DNA of 64,000 nt, from contig CAYQQU010000026.1 of NCBI GenBank assembly GCA_964419545.1, positions 1 to 64,000 of the forward strand, in the 5' to 3' direction. This document shows, piece after piece, positions 41,342 through 51,098 of this stretch. The DNA comes from CAYQQU01 sp964419545. GTDB lineage: Bacteria > Bacteroidota > Bacteroidia > Chitinophagales > Saprospiraceae. The translations under genes were made by a program, and so were the position numbers. Every line of letters begins with the position of its first letter. Positions within the stretch are counted from its first letter, which is position 1. The notes below the pieces were generated by a model. That model was not told the origin of the DNA and did not search any database. It saw only the letters and a list, made by a program, of their open reading frames with translations.

Positions 41342-41564
41342 GGTGTTCTCGGTTTAAGGGAAAATGGGATTCGATTTTCCAGCTTTCGGATCCCCTGTTC
41401 CAAAGACCGGGCCGTACGAACGGCCCGGCGGATTTTCTCAATATCTGTTTAGAACCAACTTATCCGGTCCCCGATTTATTATTTCAAATGAAATATTTTT
41501 TCCATGATACCCTTTTTGGGATAGTGTCTGCGCAATAGAATAATCCGGATTGAGCGACCGGGGG

Positions 41565-43109
41565 TTACTCATAAATTCTTTCTACCCCCATGGGATCCAA
41601 CTCGCCGCCGAAGGTATACGCTACCTCGCCATAGATCTGCAGCGCTGCCGCCGGAACGGGGAGCTGGGCGGGCGTTCCGGTTTGCAATCCCCCCAGGGCG
41701 TCCACGGCCCGGTAATCCTGGCGGGGCCCCACCCGCCGGCGGTCGAACCACAGCCCCAACGGAGCGGTGCTCAGCAACTCGACAGCCCGCTCGTAGTAGA
41801 TAGCTTCTTTAAGCTGTACCGGATCAGCCGCAGCTGGTAGCGCCGGCAACCCGCCCCGTTCCGTCCGGCTGCCGCTATTGATCGCGGTTACGGCTTCGTC
41901 GGTGCGTCCGAGGTTAAGCAGGGCCTCGGCTCGCAGTAAGTCGTTGTCCGCCTGCAGAAAGACGGGCATCGGGCCGGTCGTCTGACCGTCCCCGGCGAAG
42001 TCCGGCTGGGTCTGGTTGCGGTTGTGCTGGTAATGCGAAAAGTGCCATTCCCCTTCGGCGGCGGGAAAACTATTCTCCGGCAAAAAGATAAAATCCGTTT
42101 CCAGGCGCTGATCGGAGGATGTCGCCTGAGGTTGCGGCAGGGGATCCTCGCCCAGTGCTTCCACTTCGGGATAACGCGCCGGCTGGGTCGTATCCAGGGC
42201 GGCTACCACGCGCTGGTCGACGCGCGCCCAAAAAGGGCCTTGGCCCGTTTCGGCAAAGGCGTAAGTCTGGTAGCTGACCCAGCGATCGCCGTCGGCGAGG
42301 GGCGCAAAATCAAAAGTCAGGCCTTCTTCGGCGTGCGCCAGCACCGCCGACCAGTTAACCTGTGCATTTTCCGCTTCCGTTCGGGGCCACTGAGCAAGCA
42401 ACCGGGCTGCGTAGGAGTGGCTCAGCTCCTGAAAGGCCGTTGCTTCCAGTACCAGGCCGTTGAAGTAGCGATGGTTGAAATCCGCTCCGGCCGCACCGGC
42501 CAGCGAGCGGGCTGCTTCCAGCTCGGCGACCGCTGCGTCGATCATCACCCGGTAGCCGGAAAAAGAAATTTCGCTTCCCGGGTCGGCCTGCTCGTCTACC
42601 AGCAGCGCCTGATCGAACAGCAGGCCGAGGTACCCCCAGCTGACCCCGCGCAGAAAGTGCGCGGCGGCCCGTATCGACTGATCCTGCGGTCCGCCGTTAT
42701 CGACGGTGACGCCTTCGTCGAGCGCCATGATCACATCATTGGCGCTCGATACCGCCGACAGGCATCCGTACCAGGGCAACTCCACGACCTGGCGATAGTC
42801 GGCCGGGGCGGCCGCATTATTATTGTAAGCCGGCCGGGGCTCCTGCCCCAACTGCTGAGCCCCCCAGTCGCCGCGCGACAGCCCGTAGGCGTCTGCGGCT
42901 ACCGATAGCGCCAACACGGCATGAGGGGCGTGCACTCCCGACCACCATTCGGCATAGCCGCTCCGCAAAACCGCCGCCAGGTCGTCGCCGGTAGTGAGCA
43001 CCGTCTGGCGGTCGGGATTATTCTGATTGACGGTGTCGAGGTCTTCACAACCGGCGAATGCGAGCAGCGAAAAACAAAGAAAAGAACAGCACTTTATGAA
43101 GGATTGCAT
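41565..43109 (-). CDS. SusD/RagB-family nutrient-binding lipoprotein
   Basis: 514 residues; lipobox LLAFAGC (Cys near residue 21) followed by the family start DLDTVNQNNPDRQTVL. The helical TPR-like core contains SVAADAYGLSRGDWG, LPWYGCLSAVSSANDVIMAL and AHFLRGVSWGYLGLLFDQALLV; the C-terminal half has LLRAEALLNLGRTDEAVTAIN and AIYYERAVELLSTAPLGLWFDRRR. It sits on the outer surface as the lid of the SusC channel encoded 63 bp upstream. No glycoside hydrolase or protease gene lies next to the pair, so the nutrient cannot be named. Confidence 0.93.
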   Translation of the reverse strand: MQSFIKCCSFLCFSLLAFAGCEDLDTVNQNNPDRQTVLTTGDDLAAVLRSGYAEWWSGVHAPHAVLALSVAADAYGLSRGDWGAQQLGQEPRPAYNNNAAAPADYRQVVELPWYGCLSAVSSANDVIMALDEGVTVDNGGPQDQSIRAAAHFLRGVSWGYLGLLFDQALLVDEQADPGSEISFSGYRVMIDAAVAELEAARSLAGAAGADFNHRYFNGLVLEATAFQELSHSYAARLLAQWPRTEAENAQVNWSAVLAHAEEGLTFDFAPLADGDRWVSYQTYAFAETGQGPFWARVDQRVVAALDTTQPARYPEVEALGEDPLPQPQATSSDQRLETDFIFLPENSFPAAEGEWHFSHYQHNRNQTQPDFAGDGQTTGPMPVFLQADNDLLRAEALLNLGRTDEAVTAINSGSRTERGGLPALPAAADPVQLKEAIYYERAVELLSTAPLGLWFDRRRVGPRQDYRAVDALGGLQTGTPAQLPVPAAALQIYGEVAYTFGGELDPMGVERIYE

Positions 43110-43172
43110 AGCTCTATGGTTTTGGGCCGGATTCCCGTTTCCACAGGCCGGCCGGGCGTTATAGGATGGGTT

Positions 43173-46100
43173 TTAAAAGGATGCCTGCAGGCTGAAAGTC
43201 AAGGTGCGCCGCAGCGGATAATTGAAAACGTCGACGGCAAAAAGGCTGGGATCGCCGCCCGGCGTATACCGGTTGCTGCCCGCGAAGCCGGCATAGCGGT
43301 TCGAGAGGAAATTTTCCCCTTGCGGAGCGGCAGCCACGTCGGGATGGAAGCCCGTGTAATCCGTAATGGTAAACAGGTTGCGCCCGATCAGGCTGAGCCG
43401 GATGGTTTCAAATAAGTTCCGGAAAACCGGCTTGAGCTGATTGCGGCGCAAGGTAAACGACAGCGCCGCTTCGCGCAGCATAAAAAAGGTGCCGTCTTCC
43501 ACAAAATGATTATTTGCCGCCAACCCGTTGGCCAGTCCGTCTTCACCAAAAAAACCGGCCGGCACATCTGCGTACTGGCTGACTTCGGCGTGGCGCAGTC
43601 CGGCGTAGAGGTACTGGCGGGTCAGGTTATAAACATCACCGCCTTTTTTCCAGTCGAAAAGGGTGTACAATTCCAGCCCACCGTAGCGCAGCACATTGGC
43701 CAGCCCCATGCGAAAATCCGGGTTGATGTCTCCGATGGGCTGTACGAGCGGATTGCCCGCCGCGTCCCGCAATCGATACGGTTTTTCATCGGCGCTGCCG
43801 GCCTGGTCGGCCAAAACCAGGTAGCCGGCCTCGTTCATAACAAAATCGACCGGGCTTACCCCTTCCTGTCCGGCCAGCTGCTCGGGGCTGGTCGCAAACA
43901 CTTGGCCCACCATCACGCCCAGCGGCATGCCTTCTTCGATTCGGAAGATGGCCGTATGGTCGAGGCCGGGCCCGGTAGAATAAGGAGCCACATCAAGCGC
44001 CGTCACTTCCTGCTCGATCCGGTCGAAGGTAATATCCAGGTTCCACTGGAATTTTTTGTTCTTCACCCGGAACAGCTTGGCGAAATCAACACCCAGGGTT
44101 CCTTCGTAGACCGTACCGCTGACGGTTCCGCCGTTGCGCCACTGACCGTTGAAGCCGGAAGCGCCGGAAAGCGGCGTCAGGAGGATCTGGTCTTCCGTTT
44201 CAATGGTAGCGTAAGTGAAGGAAAGGTTGAAGGCCCGTAGAAAAGTCGCGTCTATCCCGATCTCCGTTTCGAAAGAACGCGCCGGGCGCAGGAAGTTGTT
44301 CCCCAGGGTGTTTTTGGTGAGATTGCCGTTGACCAGGGTAAACGTTTCAAAGCGCTGTTCGAAGGTCGGCCGGGTGCCCGCCGTACCCACTGAGGCGCGC
44401 AGTTTCAATTCGCGGAATCGCGGGATCTTGATATCCTCCGTGATGCGATAGGCGCCGCTGACGCGAAAATAATTCGACCAGCGTTCTTCGGGTCCGAAGA
44501 GCGAGGAGCCCTCCCGACGCACCAATCCGCTAAAAGAAAACTTTTCTTTGTAGGCCACGTCTCCCACCAAAAAGAAACTATTGGCGATCATTTCCTGCGT
44601 TTCGGAACTGATGACCAAATTGTCTTGGGCGTTATCGAGGCTGCGGATATCCTCAACGGTCAGATTTTCGCCCCGGGCGCCGTTGAACCGGCGGTTCAGG
44701 TCTTCGTACAGATAACTTGCCCGCAGGGCCGTTTTAAACCCCAGGAAGCGTTTCTGGAGGGTGGCGTCTACGCGCGAGATAAAGGAGTTCATGAGCTGAT
44801 CGGTGCGCTGAATGCCGCCGCCGTCATTTTGTGCGGTTGCCGTGGCAAGCTCGCCGAACTGCCCGGGAACGTCGGTGCTCAAATACCCTTTCTGAACGAA
44901 TTGCTCGTATCGATTATTCGAACGATCGAGCCCTGCCGTATACCGAAGGTTGAACCAACGCGCCGGCTGGTAATCGACCGCGAGATGCCCCAGCAAGCGT
45001 GATCGATCGACCGATTGCTCCACATTGGCTTCGTTATAGCGCGGATTGGTAATATTCTGCCCGGTATTGTCGATATCCCAATCGAAAGGCGTGCTGTTCT
45101 CTTCGTTGCCCGCTTCCAGGTCGAACATGGGCGTCATTTGCAGCAGGCCCGCCAGATAGCTGCCGGCCCCTCCCGGAAAGACGGCCAGGGGTTCTTCCTC
45201 GGAAAAAGCGTACATCGCTCCTGCCTGCAAGTCAATTTTGTTGCTCACCTGGTGATCGAGGTTCAACCGGAAGTTATTCCGCCGGTAGCCCTCGTTAAAC
45301 TGGACTACCCCCTCGTCAGCTAAGCGTTGAAAAGAAGCCCGGAAGCCGGTTTTCGACGTTTTTCCCGCCACCGACAAGCTATGCGATTGCAGTGCGCCCC
45401 GCTTGAAGAGGTAGTCCTCCTGATAGTCCTGCAGATTAGGCAGATCCGTAGAAAAGGCCCCCGTAGCATTGGGGTCACCCAGTATGGGCTGCGGTCCGGA
45501 AGCGTCGAGGATGGCGCGATGGGTGCGGGTATTCAGGTCGTAGCGATTTACTTCCTGGGAAAAGCCGATCTCCCCGCGGTAAGTTACCCGGGTTTCGCCG
45601 ATGCCCAGGTTGGCGCCCCGCTTGGTGAAGATCTGGATAACGCCGTTGGCCGCCTGCGAGCCGAAGAGGGACGCGCCTGCCGGGCCTTTCAGCACTTCCA
45701 CCCGCTCGATATCTTCCGGGTTGAGATCGGCCAGCGTCGCAACGGTCAGAAAAATACCGTCGACGATAAGGAGGGGTTGCTGCCCGTTGGCGATCGCATT
45801 AGCGGACCGGATCTGAAAAAAGGGCCCTTGCCCGGGGGCGCCTCCTACCTGATTGACGCGCAGGCCGGCCACCTTCCCCTGCCATCCCAGGCCGGCATAC
45901 AGGGAAGGCGCGGAGAGCAGGTCTTCATCGATGCGCCCCACGGCGTAGGTGAGCATCTTGCGGGGTTGCCCGGCTGCGGTGCCGGTGACGACTACCTGTT
46001 CGAGCTGTGCCGCTTCTTCCGACAGGGCGATGTCGAGGGCGTTTTCGCCTTTGACCCGTACTTCGAGGGTCTCGAACCCGTCGTGGTAAAAGAGCAGCGT

Positions 46101-46322
46101 GGGGTCAGGACCGGGATTGTAAAAATTCCGTTCCAGCCGTATCTCGTAAGTGCCGTCTTTTCGGGTGAAGGTAGAATCCGGAACCCCCTTTATCCGGACG
46201 TTCACTCCGTCGAGGGGCTTTCCCGTCTCACGGGAGGTAATTTTGCCTTTGATCGTAAATTCTTGCCCCGGCAGGTAGGCGATACTGCAGAGGACCAATA
46301 GGATAGGTAGAAATGGTTTCAT
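43173..46322 (-). CDS. SusC/RagA-family TonB-linked outer-membrane protein
   Basis: 1049 residues from the ATG at 46322 (a TTG one codon earlier is ignored). Signal peptide ends near LPGQE. Residues about 21-100 are the carboxypeptidase-regulatory-like domain (FTIKGKITSRETGKPLDGVNVRIKG). The plug domain follows (AGLGWQGKVAGLRVNQVGG, PLLIVDGIFLTVATLADLNPEDIERVEVLKGPAGASLFGSQAANGVIQI), then a long barrel ending in strands TLTFSLQASF. Imports oligomeric nutrients with its SusD partner, driven by TonB. No SusR or sigma regulator is adjacent. A 21-bp perfect hairpin lies just upstream. Confidence 0.95.
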   Translation of the reverse strand: MKPFLPILLVLCSIAYLPGQEFTIKGKITSRETGKPLDGVNVRIKGVPDSTFTRKDGTYEIRLERNFYNPGPDPTLLFYHDGFETLEVRVKGENALDIALSEEAAQLEQVVVTGTAAGQPRKMLTYAVGRIDEDLLSAPSLYAGLGWQGKVAGLRVNQVGGAPGQGPFFQIRSANAIANGQQPLLIVDGIFLTVATLADLNPEDIERVEVLKGPAGASLFGSQAANGVIQIFTKRGANLGIGETRVTYRGEIGFSQEVNRYDLNTRTHRAILDASGPQPILGDPNATGAFSTDLPNLQDYQEDYLFKRGALQSHSLSVAGKTSKTGFRASFQRLADEGVVQFNEGYRRNNFRLNLDHQVSNKIDLQAGAMYAFSEEEPLAVFPGGAGSYLAGLLQMTPMFDLEAGNEENSTPFDWDIDNTGQNITNPRYNEANVEQSVDRSRLLGHLAVDYQPARWFNLRYTAGLDRSNNRYEQFVQKGYLSTDVPGQFGELATATAQNDGGGIQRTDQLMNSFISRVDATLQKRFLGFKTALRASYLYEDLNRRFNGARGENLTVEDIRSLDNAQDNLVISSETQEMIANSFFLVGDVAYKEKFSFSGLVRREGSSLFGPEERWSNYFRVSGAYRITEDIKIPRFRELKLRASVGTAGTRPTFEQRFETFTLVNGNLTKNTLGNNFLRPARSFETEIGIDATFLRAFNLSFTYATIETEDQILLTPLSGASGFNGQWRNGGTVSGTVYEGTLGVDFAKLFRVKNKKFQWNLDITFDRIEQEVTALDVAPYSTGPGLDHTAIFRIEEGMPLGVMVGQVFATSPEQLAGQEGVSPVDFVMNEAGYLVLADQAGSADEKPYRLRDAAGNPLVQPIGDINPDFRMGLANVLRYGGLELYTLFDWKKGGDVYNLTRQYLYAGLRHAEVSQYADVPAGFFGEDGLANGLAANNHFVEDGTFFMLREAALSFTLRRNQLKPVFRNLFETIRLSLIGRNLFTITDYTGFHPDVAAAPQGENFLSNRYAGFAGSNRYTPGGDPSLFAVDVFNYPLRRTLTFSLQASF

Positions 46323-46451
46323 CAAGGACAGTTATAGGTATAATGATAAAAAGCAACCTGAGCTGGTTGTTCTCCGTGTGTTATCTGTCCTGGTCGACTT
46401 TTAAACTTGTTCGTAGGCAGCGGCGGCGAGCCCTCTGCCGGTTTTTTGAGT

Positions 46452-46503
46452 TTCGGGAAGCGCGTTGCCCGTCGTTTTTGGCACGGGCAACGCGCTTCCC
46501 GAA
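46452..46503. repeat. 21-bp perfect inverted repeat upstream of susC
   Basis: TTCGGGAAGCGCGTTGCCCG(T) at 46452-46472 and its exact complement at 46483-46503 enclose a 10-nt loop (46473-46482). It lies between the stop of the gene at 46513 and the susC start. No U-tract follows on either strand. Possible terminator, attenuator or element remnant. Confidence 0.7.
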
Positions 46504-46512
46504 GCCGAGAGA

Positions 46513-48696
46513 TCAGCGGGCCACCTCACCCTCCGTGCGTACGTCCACGGTCAATCCCTCCGTGAGCGGGGCGGAGAGGCAGCCCCAGTTCTTTTTCGAT
46601 GCCAGCACTAGGTATCGCCCGGTGTGGAAAGGCGTCGCGGTCATGGTAAACGCCGGTATGCGTTGCTCTTCCCGGGTGCCGGGCGCCAATACCCACTGGT
46701 CGCTGCCTTCCGGCAAAAAGTAGAGCGTATAGCGGTATCCTTTGTCCGAAAAATCGTATTTCACTGTAAACTCGTCGCCTTCTTCCACCGGGCCGTCGGC
46801 GACCAGTGAGGTCGCGCGCCGGTATTTACAGGGCGCGAACTCGTTTATCGGCCGTTCCGGTTGCTGGTATTCGTAAGGTTCCAGTTTAAAGAAAGCCAGG
46901 GAATCGCTTTTCGGCGGCCGGCGGCGATCGCGGTATTCGAGCACTTCTTCGAACCCGTATTTGGGCCCTTCGCCCAGCACGTAGGCTGCTTTGCGTTTTC
47001 CGTTCGCGGTATTGACCACCACCTCGAAGTAGCGGTCAGTCGGGAGTTGCCCTTCCAGCAGTTCCCTTACGAAAGCACCGGGCTTATTGCCGCGGACGAG
47101 CAATCGCAACTGATCGGGATTTTTCCCTGCCCAAACGGTGTAAGAACAACCCTCTTCCTGGCAGCATCGCGGGCTGAGCCAGGAAATATACAACGGCTGA
47201 TCGGGCCGGTTCGGGTCAAACACCAGCTGCATGTCCTGAACCTGCGTGCAGTTCGGATCCGACGCCGTCACCGACAGGGTATCGATATCATCGGAAAACG
47301 AAGAAGGAAAAGCCGGTTCCGGTTCAAAGCCCCGCGTCGCGATGTCGCTGTCTTCGGTATATACCGGCGGAGACTCGTAAGGACGGCGGGTAGCCTCGTA
47401 CGGTTCCGATTTAAGCGGCTCGAAAGACGGTCGGCTGGAATAAGCTTCCCGCGAACGGTACGGCCCTTCCTCCTTTTCCGCACGAATCCAGAAGGAATGG
47501 ACCGGCACGCCTTCGACCATGCTGCTTTCCCGAACGTACACTACGACCTGGATCGTGTGGATGCCGCGGCGCAGGTCCCGCTCGTCGAGACGAATATCGA
47601 AAGGCGCCTGTACGCCGGGTTGCAGTGGAAAGCGGTTGAGGGTGATATCCCGGTAACCGGGATTGATGTAGGTCACTTGTGCGTAGGTGTGGTAGTCGGC
47701 GCAGGGCGAACGCTGCGGCAGTTCGACCGTACCGCTAATCAGATCGCCGTCGATGGTGGCTTCCCCTTCCGCCTGGCATTCTTCGGGAAGGGCCGGCAGG
47801 GGCGCTACCGGCGGCGCCGTTTCGATCGGATCGACCGATTTCGTGACAAAATCGCGCCGTGAAGGCTCCAGCACTACGATGGGCCCGGCGCCGAAAATAA
47901 CAGGCGTGGTGCAATGCTCGCCCCAGGCCAGCACCCGCACGTAGTAGACGTCGGGTCGCAGCGCGCAGAGGGGCTCGGTCCGCAAAGCAGCGCCTTCGGC
48001 CGTTTGCCGGATGCCGTCGGCGCGCAGGCCTGCCCAGGGGCCGTCTTCCGTGCGCGTCTCCACCGCGAAATCCCAGCGCTGCCCATAACAGTTGAGGCAC
48101 TGTATTTTGACGGCCGGCCGGTTGGCGTCGCCGCAGTATCCGGCGGGATCAACCGATACCGATATGTCGGGATTGACACAAGGAGGCGCGGCCCGCTCGC
48201 GGCTGGGCCTCGCCGGCGCTACCGGTTCACTCCGGGAAGCTTCCCGGCGGGGAAGCTCCGGCGTCGCGCGGGGCGCTTCGTAGCGAAAGCTTTCCCGTAG
48301 CACATTCGACTGAAATTTACGGCTCAGCGCATTCGGGTTGCGGTAGTCGATACCGACGGTATAAAAATGCAGGTTGGAAAGGTTGCGCAGCAAGATGGTA
48401 TCCATCTGGCGGTTGCGCAGGGTGCGCAGACCACCTACGAGTTGTTTTTTCCCTTCCCCTCGCAGCATGGCGCCCTGGTCTTTGAGCCAGACGGACATTT
48501 CCAGGTCGTCGAGCTTACTGTGGGTAAAATACAGGACCAGTTGGACTACCCCCGTATCGGAAGTAGCGATCAATTCAGGATGAAAGACCGGCCGTTCTTT
48601 CTCGAACAACCCATCGAAAAGGTCGCCCTGTCCCTGCGCGCCGCCCATAAAGAAAAGGGCGCACAACAGCAACAGTGCCGGTTTTAGTTTTCTCAT
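46513..48696 (-). CDS. Large secreted protein, unknown function
   Basis: 727 residues from the ATG at 48696, where a signal peptide begins (MRKLKPALLLLCALFFMGGAQGQ); the frame is open 62 codons further but with no leader. Mature part: an N-terminal beta domain (VQLVLYFTHSKLDDLEMSVWLKDQG), a Pro/Arg/Glu-rich linker, several Ig-like domains with paired cysteines (PPCVNPDISVSVDPAGYC, CLNCYGQRWDFAVETRTEDG, CCQEEGCSYTVWAGKNP), a second Tyr/Pro/Arg/Glu-rich linker (YRSREAYSSRPSFEPLKSEP) and a C-terminal domain rich in aromatic strands. No T9SS sorting domain is visible. The two low-complexity linkers suggest a modular surface or periplasmic protein. No family recognised. Confidence 0.65.
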   Translation of the reverse strand: MRKLKPALLLLCALFFMGGAQGQGDLFDGLFEKERPVFHPELIATSDTGVVQLVLYFTHSKLDDLEMSVWLKDQGAMLRGEGKKQLVGGLRTLRNRQMDTILLRNLSNLHFYTVGIDYRNPNALSRKFQSNVLRESFRYEAPRATPELPRREASRSEPVAPARPSRERAAPPCVNPDISVSVDPAGYCGDANRPAVKIQCLNCYGQRWDFAVETRTEDGPWAGLRADGIRQTAEGAALRTEPLCALRPDVYYVRVLAWGEHCTTPVIFGAGPIVVLEPSRRDFVTKSVDPIETAPPVAPLPALPEECQAEGEATIDGDLISGTVELPQRSPCADYHTYAQVTYINPGYRDITLNRFPLQPGVQAPFDIRLDERDLRRGIHTIQVVVYVRESSMVEGVPVHSFWIRAEKEEGPYRSREAYSSRPSFEPLKSEPYEATRRPYESPPVYTEDSDIATRGFEPEPAFPSSFSDDIDTLSVTASDPNCTQVQDMQLVFDPNRPDQPLYISWLSPRCCQEEGCSYTVWAGKNPDQLRLLVRGNKPGAFVRELLEGQLPTDRYFEVVVNTANGKRKAAYVLGEGPKYGFEEVLEYRDRRRPPKSDSLAFFKLEPYEYQQPERPINEFAPCKYRRATSLVADGPVEEGDEFTVKYDFSDKGYRYTLYFLPEGSDQWVLAPGTREEQRIPAFTMTATPFHTGRYLVLASKKNWGCLSAPLTEGLTVDVRTEGEVAR

Positions 48697-48908
48697 AGAT
48701 TCACGTTTTAACTCAAACAGCGTTTTTGGTTGCCCAAGGAGGCGGGGTAAAACCATGGCATTATATTTTGTTGTATCCAGCGGGCGGGCAGAACCACCGA
48801 TCGCAAGGCAACCGCTATTTTCTACTTCACCCGGACTAGGATGCAAAATTAAGGGAAAACTAAATATAACGCGACCCAACATAATGTTAAAGCCTTTAAA
48901 ACCGGGAT

Positions 48909-50000
48909 TTAATCGCGAAATTTCGGCTTTTTCAGTCCTCTTTTTTCCAGTTCCCGCTGGTAAACCTCCTCGCGCGCCTGTGCGTTGCGGGGATCGGTAA
49001 TATCCAATAACTCGTTGGCTTCGGGATGGTCGGGGTTGATGCGGCGCCCGGTGAAGCCGAGGTTGTTTTTCAAAACTTCCGAAGTTTCGCTATTGGTCTC
49101 CTCTACCAGTCTGGCCATGTCCTCTTCGCTGATGTATTGTCCGCTTTTCAGTTTTTGGCGGGCAATATCGCGGGCGACCTCCTGGCCGACTACTTCGTCG
49201 TACAGGGCTTCCCAATCTTCTACCTGGGTTCGGTCGGAGACGCGATCTTCCGTTGCTTCGGCGGTGCGGTCCTCATAGCTGCCGCGCCGTTCGCGGATGG
49301 CATGGGTCACCTCTTCCGCCACCTGCCGGGCCTTGCGTTCAACCACGGGGTCGACTGCCGGGCCGGCCGCCAGTTTATGGCGAACGATGCCGTCAAAATC
49401 TTCCAGCCGGTAGCGTTCCAGTACGCTGCGCAAGGTACGGGCGGAGTAGAGCCCCAGCCGATCGAGGCCCTGCACCCATCGCTCGCTATTGGCGGAGTAT
49501 TTAAAGTACCCGTTCATGCCGTCCTGGTGTTTGGCGCCGGACAGCGGCTCGATCACTTCTCGCATAAAATCGTCCCAGCTGCTGATATTCGCGCCCGACT
49601 GTAGTTTAAGGACACCGACGGCGAGAGAAATGCCGGCCGGGACGCCGCGGTTGAGGGCCTGCATGACGGCAGTTTCCGAAAACTTTTCGACCCAGTCGCC
49701 CGCCTTCATCCGGGCCGGAGTGCGGCTCGCCTGCGGGCGGTAGGATTGTGCTGACCGGCTCGACCGCTGTTCGGGCTCCGGGTCCAGAAAGACAACTTCT
49801 TCGTCGCTTCGTTCGGGTTCCGACAGGCCCGCCCGGGCAATCGGATCATCCGAAATATAACCCGCGCCGTCGCCCAGGTCGACCGGCAGGCCGTGTTTTT
49901 CGACCAGGCCGATAGCCAGCACGAGCGCCGACAGGAAGCCGATAATGTTGAACAGGCGACCGAAGCCGCCGCCTCTTTTGGATGTATAGCCTTTTTCCAT
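48909..50000 (-). CDS. Membrane-anchored, probably inactive glucosaminidase-like protein
   Basis: 363 residues, one membrane helix near the N-terminus (about 13-33), then a disordered acidic/Ser-Arg linker. Residues about 102-205 resemble the glucosaminidase domain of the gene at 50034: ALNRGVPAGISLAVGVLKLQSGANI aligns with RSGVPASIKMAQALLESDAGRSHL, but the catalytic Glu is Lys132. GMNGYFKYSANSERWVQGLDRLGLY follows where that domain has its FxxYxSxxxSY part. The C-terminal 150 residues are charged and helical. It starts 33 bp after the active paralogue ends, so they are co-transcribed. A scaffolding or regulatory partner of that enzyme is likely, by inference. Confidence 0.65.
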   Translation of the reverse strand: MEKGYTSKRGGGFGRLFNIIGFLSALVLAIGLVEKHGLPVDLGDGAGYISDDPIARAGLSEPERSDEEVVFLDPEPEQRSSRSAQSYRPQASRTPARMKAGDWVEKFSETAVMQALNRGVPAGISLAVGVLKLQSGANISSWDDFMREVIEPLSGAKHQDGMNGYFKYSANSERWVQGLDRLGLYSARTLRSVLERYRLEDFDGIVRHKLAAGPAVDPVVERKARQVAEEVTHAIRERRGSYEDRTAEATEDRVSDRTQVEDWEALYDEVVGQEVARDIARQKLKSGQYISEEDMARLVEETNSETSEVLKNNLGFTGRRINPDHPEANELLDITDPRNAQAREEVYQRELEKRGLKKPKFRD

Positions 50001-50033
50001 GATGAAATGAAGTTTATTGGTTAATCAATTTTT

Positions 50034-51098
50034 TTACTGAACAGGAGCATAGTCGGCGAGCGCCCGGAGCAGGTCCAGGTCCAGGCGCCACAGCTCATAG
50101 GTGGTAATGATGTACGACAGTTTCTTGTGGTAGGTCGGGCTGGTGGCGTATCCGGCCATTTTTAAGCCCGCGGCGCAGGCCGCAAAATAAGGTACGGTCG
50201 TTTCACCGTCGAAAAATGCGTGGGGAGCGATTTTGGAAACCGGCTCGTACTGGCGGGCCGCCGCCGTGATGTCGCAGGGCTCTCCGACCGGAAAGGTCGT
50301 CCAGATCCATTCGTAGCAACCGACCTTGCCCATGGTACAAGGCCGGCTGAGCAGGGCGGTATGTCGCCGGTAGCTGTCGTTTACCGAACGGTAGGTTTCG
50401 AAGCGATCGTAGCGATGGTCGTCGTGGTAATTGAATACCCCCACGGCGGGTTGGGAGTACCGGAACTCGCGGTCGTCGAGTTCGAAATAGCGGCGGGCGG
50501 CAATTTTGCGACGCGCGTTGCGGTCGGGTCGCGCTTTGATGCCGAAATGATTATTCGTATTCACGGCCAGATGGGAGCGCCCGGCGTCGGACTCGAGCAG
50601 AGCCTGGGCCATCTTGATGCTGGCCGGAACGCCTGAACGCCACATGTCGGCCCACGCCAGTTCTTTATGATCTTCGATATAGGAGAGGAAGCGTCTGGCT
50701 TGCTTGAGTTTGCCTGAGGAGAAGCCTCGCTCGCGGAATTTCGACACCAGGTCCTCCGCCCGCCAGGTGGTGCGTACCGGCAGCCGTGCGTCGCCCGTTT
50801 GGCCGTACCGGGAAAAAAGCAAAGCTGCGCCTTTTTCCAGGATTTCCAGTTGTGACTGGTTGACCATTTCCGAAGCCCGAAAGCGGGCCAGCGCCTGGCC
50901 CGACCAGCGGCCCAGCGCGGAAAACCCGTGCCGGTAGGTGTCGTTGATCTCTTCGATGATCGGCAGACCGGTAAAAGCAGCCTCCGGCGCACGACGGAAC
51001 AGCAGTAACAGATAAAGCAGCCCAAGGAAGAGCAAGCCGAGCAGGAACCCGCTGACGGCCCGTCGCAGATGATCGTGAAGGGTGCGTAATATCCCCAT
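50034..51098 (-). CDS. Membrane-anchored glucosaminidase-domain protein
   Basis: 354 residues. A membrane helix at about 15-36 anchors it in the inner membrane. A linker and helical region precede the glucosaminidase domain (about 145-335): catalytic Glu169 in GVPASIKMAQALLESDAGRSHL, NTNNHFGIKAR, YHDDHRYDRFETYRSVNDSYRRHTALL, and the C-terminal AAGLKMAGYATSPTYHKKLSYIITTYEL. Cleaves peptidoglycan glycan strands from the periplasmic face. An extra Cys-containing insertion (RPCTMGKVGCYEWIWTTFPVGEPC) is specific to this protein. First gene of a pair with a degenerate paralogue. Confidence 0.88.
   Translation of the reverse strand: MGILRTLHDHLRRAVSGFLLGLLFLGLLYLLLLFRRAPEAAFTGLPIIEEINDTYRHGFSALGRWSGQALARFRASEMVNQSQLEILEKGAALLFSRYGQTGDARLPVRTTWRAEDLVSKFRERGFSSGKLKQARRFLSYIEDHKELAWADMWRSGVPASIKMAQALLESDAGRSHLAVNTNNHFGIKARPDRNARRKIAARRYFELDDREFRYSQPAVGVFNYHDDHRYDRFETYRSVNDSYRRHTALLSRPCTMGKVGCYEWIWTTFPVGEPCDITAAARQYEPVSKIAPHAFFDGETTVPYFAACAAGLKMAGYATSPTYHKKLSYIITTYELWRLDLDLLRALADYAPVQ

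Noticed and set aside
45327..46301. 324-codon open frame opposite susC
   Set aside because: Covers the plug and N-terminal domain of SusC in antisense; composition is that of a GC-rich shadow.
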